From assembly GCA_035506295.1 (NCBI GenBank), contig DATJPR010000103.1, forward strand, positions 1 through 7,717: a stretch of 7,717 nucleotides of DNA. The letters are read 5' to 3'. Numbering within the stretch: position 1 is the first letter of the stretch; every line of letters starts with the position of its first letter. This document shows, in pieces, positions 6,761 to 7,717 of the stretch. Source of the stretch: DATJPR01 sp035506295 (GTDB taxonomy: Bacteria; Bacteroidota; Ignavibacteria; UBA10030; UBA6906). Both the position numbers and the translations under genes were made by a program. A model generated the notes under the pieces. It was not told where the DNA came from and did no database searches. It saw only the letters and a program-made list of their open reading frames with translations.

Positions 6761-7717
6761 TCATTTGCCCTTTCCCCCTGCAAGCCCGCCCCAGCGCTTC
6801 TTCAATCTCAGCAATCGATCCCAGGCCGCCTTCCTCTCCCCTTTCGGCGAACGAAGAAGTCCGCCGTTGGGAATCCAGTGGAACGGATCGACGAAGTCAT
6901 ACCAGTTCGCTGCTTCAACCAGACTTCTGCTGTAAGCGAAGGTATAGACCCCTTCGGCCCAATCGGCCTGAAGTTCTTCATCCCAGGGGCGGTGCCAGAC
7001 GTACGGCTCCTCGCTGATTTGCAGCTTGCCGTTTTTCACAGACTCATCGGTCGGGCCGGAGGACGCGCCGACTTCCGTCAGCTGGATCGGCTTGCCCAGC
7101 GATTCGAATTTCTCGATCAGCATGAAGGTATCGGCGAGGTCGCGGTACGGGAAATACATCTGGATCCCCGTGATGTCGAAATCCACGCCGGCGTCTTTCA
7201 ATTCCTTGACGAATTGAAACGGCGTCCGCTGCGGATAGAACGCTTCGAGCTCCGTCATTTTCCCCAGCTGGACGTACTCAGCGAACGGGGCGCAGTTGTT
7301 GATCAGCCGCTTCACCCGCGGTGCCGTGTCCCGGGCGACCTCGCACGCGAGCCTCGTGACCTCGATGATCTGGCCACGGGTCAGCCGGCATTCATTCGCC
7401 CAATCGTGGAACTCATTGACCACCTCCCACGCATACATGCCGTCGCCATAGTGGGAAACCACGGCGCGGACATGCCGCTCGACGTACGCGCGCACCTCGT
7501 CATAGGTCTTCTTCCTGAGCCAGTCGGGGGTGACGGTCTTGTACGACCACCAGAGTGGCCGGCCTTCGACGGTAATATTCCGGGCCTTGAGCTGACGGAA
7601 GAGCGCGTCGCGGAGATCGAACTGCAGTTTCCCCTCTTCCGCTTCGAAATCTTCGAACACCCCGCTGATCAGGTAGTGCGTGATCGTTGCATAGTCGAAG
7701 AGTTCGGGGAAGCGCGA
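6761..7717 (-). CDS. GH10 family (xylanase-like) glycoside hydrolase, 5' end beyond the window
   Basis: The frame is open from the right edge to the TGA at 6763-6761, giving 318 residues of C-terminal barrel. It aligns without net gaps to the neighbouring GH10 protein (fragment residue n matches n+229), so about 230 N-terminal residues are probably missing if the architecture is the same. Acid/base: AWEVVNEFHDWAN (E102). Nucleophile: IQLTEVGASS (E215). Shared blocks include VTPDWLR, NNCAP, GIQ-YFP-RDL, WDEELQADW and NWYDF. The barrel His in the WFHP stretch of the neighbour is Tyr here (WWSYK, Y59), and the GxQxH His is also Tyr (Y188). A GTG at 7660 could open a shorter frame, but homology continues upstream through ELFDYATITHY, so it is not the true start. 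The signal peptide cannot be seen. It and its neighbour are a tandem duplication that has diverged. Confidence 0.85.
   Translation of the reverse strand, partial: SRFPELFDYATITHYLISGVFEDFEAEEGKLQFDLRDALFRQLKARNITVEGRPLWWSYKTVTPDWLRKKTYDEVRAYVERHVRAVVSHYGDGMYAWEVVNEFHDWANECRLTRGQIIEVTRLACEVARDTAPRVKRLINNCAPFAEYVQLGKMTELEAFYPQRTPFQFVKELKDAGVDFDITGIQMYFPYRDLADTFMLIEKFESLGKPIQLTEVGASSGPTDESVKNGKLQISEEPYVWHRPWDEELQADWAEGVYTFAYSRSLVEAANWYDFVDPFHWIPNGGLLRSPKGERKAAWDRLLRLKKRWGGLAGGKGK

Overview
The window is a stretch of GC-rich bacterial DNA with six genes, all on the minus strand and nearly touching. Read in the direction of transcription (right to left), they are: a GH10 xylanase-like enzyme cut by the right edge; a second, paralogous GH10 enzyme with a twin-arginine signal; a uroporphyrinogen-decarboxylase (URO-D) superfamily protein with a methyltransferase-type zinc motif; a secreted GH13 alpha-amylase-family enzyme with a type IX secretion (T9SS) sorting domain; a phytanoyl-CoA dioxygenase (PhyH) family protein; and a mannose-6-phosphate-isomerase-like cupin protein cut by the left edge. 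Junctions range from a 4-base overlap to a 33-base gap, and no promoter or terminator is visible, so the whole window is most simply read as the interior of one operon.

The best taxonomic clue is the C-terminal T9SS domain of the GH13 protein (YQNYPNPFNPTT type). It points to the Fibrobacterota-Chlorobiota-Bacteroidota (FCB) group. The high GC and the motif style suggest an Ignavibacteria/Chlorobi-like or uncultured Bacteroidota-related lineage rather than a classical gut Bacteroides. This is an inference from one motif type and base composition. No SusC/SusD pair, transporter or regulator lies inside the window.

The locus looks like a carbohydrate-degradation cluster. Two GH10-like enzymes (beta-xylan or a related beta-glycan) and a GH13 enzyme (alpha-glucan type) would work outside the cytoplasm, exported by two different routes (Tat, and Sec plus T9SS). 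The PMI-like protein would act on sugars or sugar phosphates in the cytoplasm. The URO-D-superfamily protein and the PhyH-type oxygenase are the unexpected members. The first carries the H-x-C...C zinc signature of methylcobamide-dependent methyltransferases and lacks the N-terminal signature of haem-pathway URO-D. Processing of O-methylated or otherwise decorated sugars is therefore a reasonable but unproven idea.

Region by region: 1-759 PMI-like (3' end missing); 793-1551 PhyH; 1602-3950 GH13-T9SS; 3963-5111 URO-D/MtaA-like; 5108-6754 GH10 with Tat signal; 6761-7717 GH10 (5' end missing). No gap exceeds about 50 bases, and no RNA gene, mobile element, CRISPR array or substantial repeat was seen.
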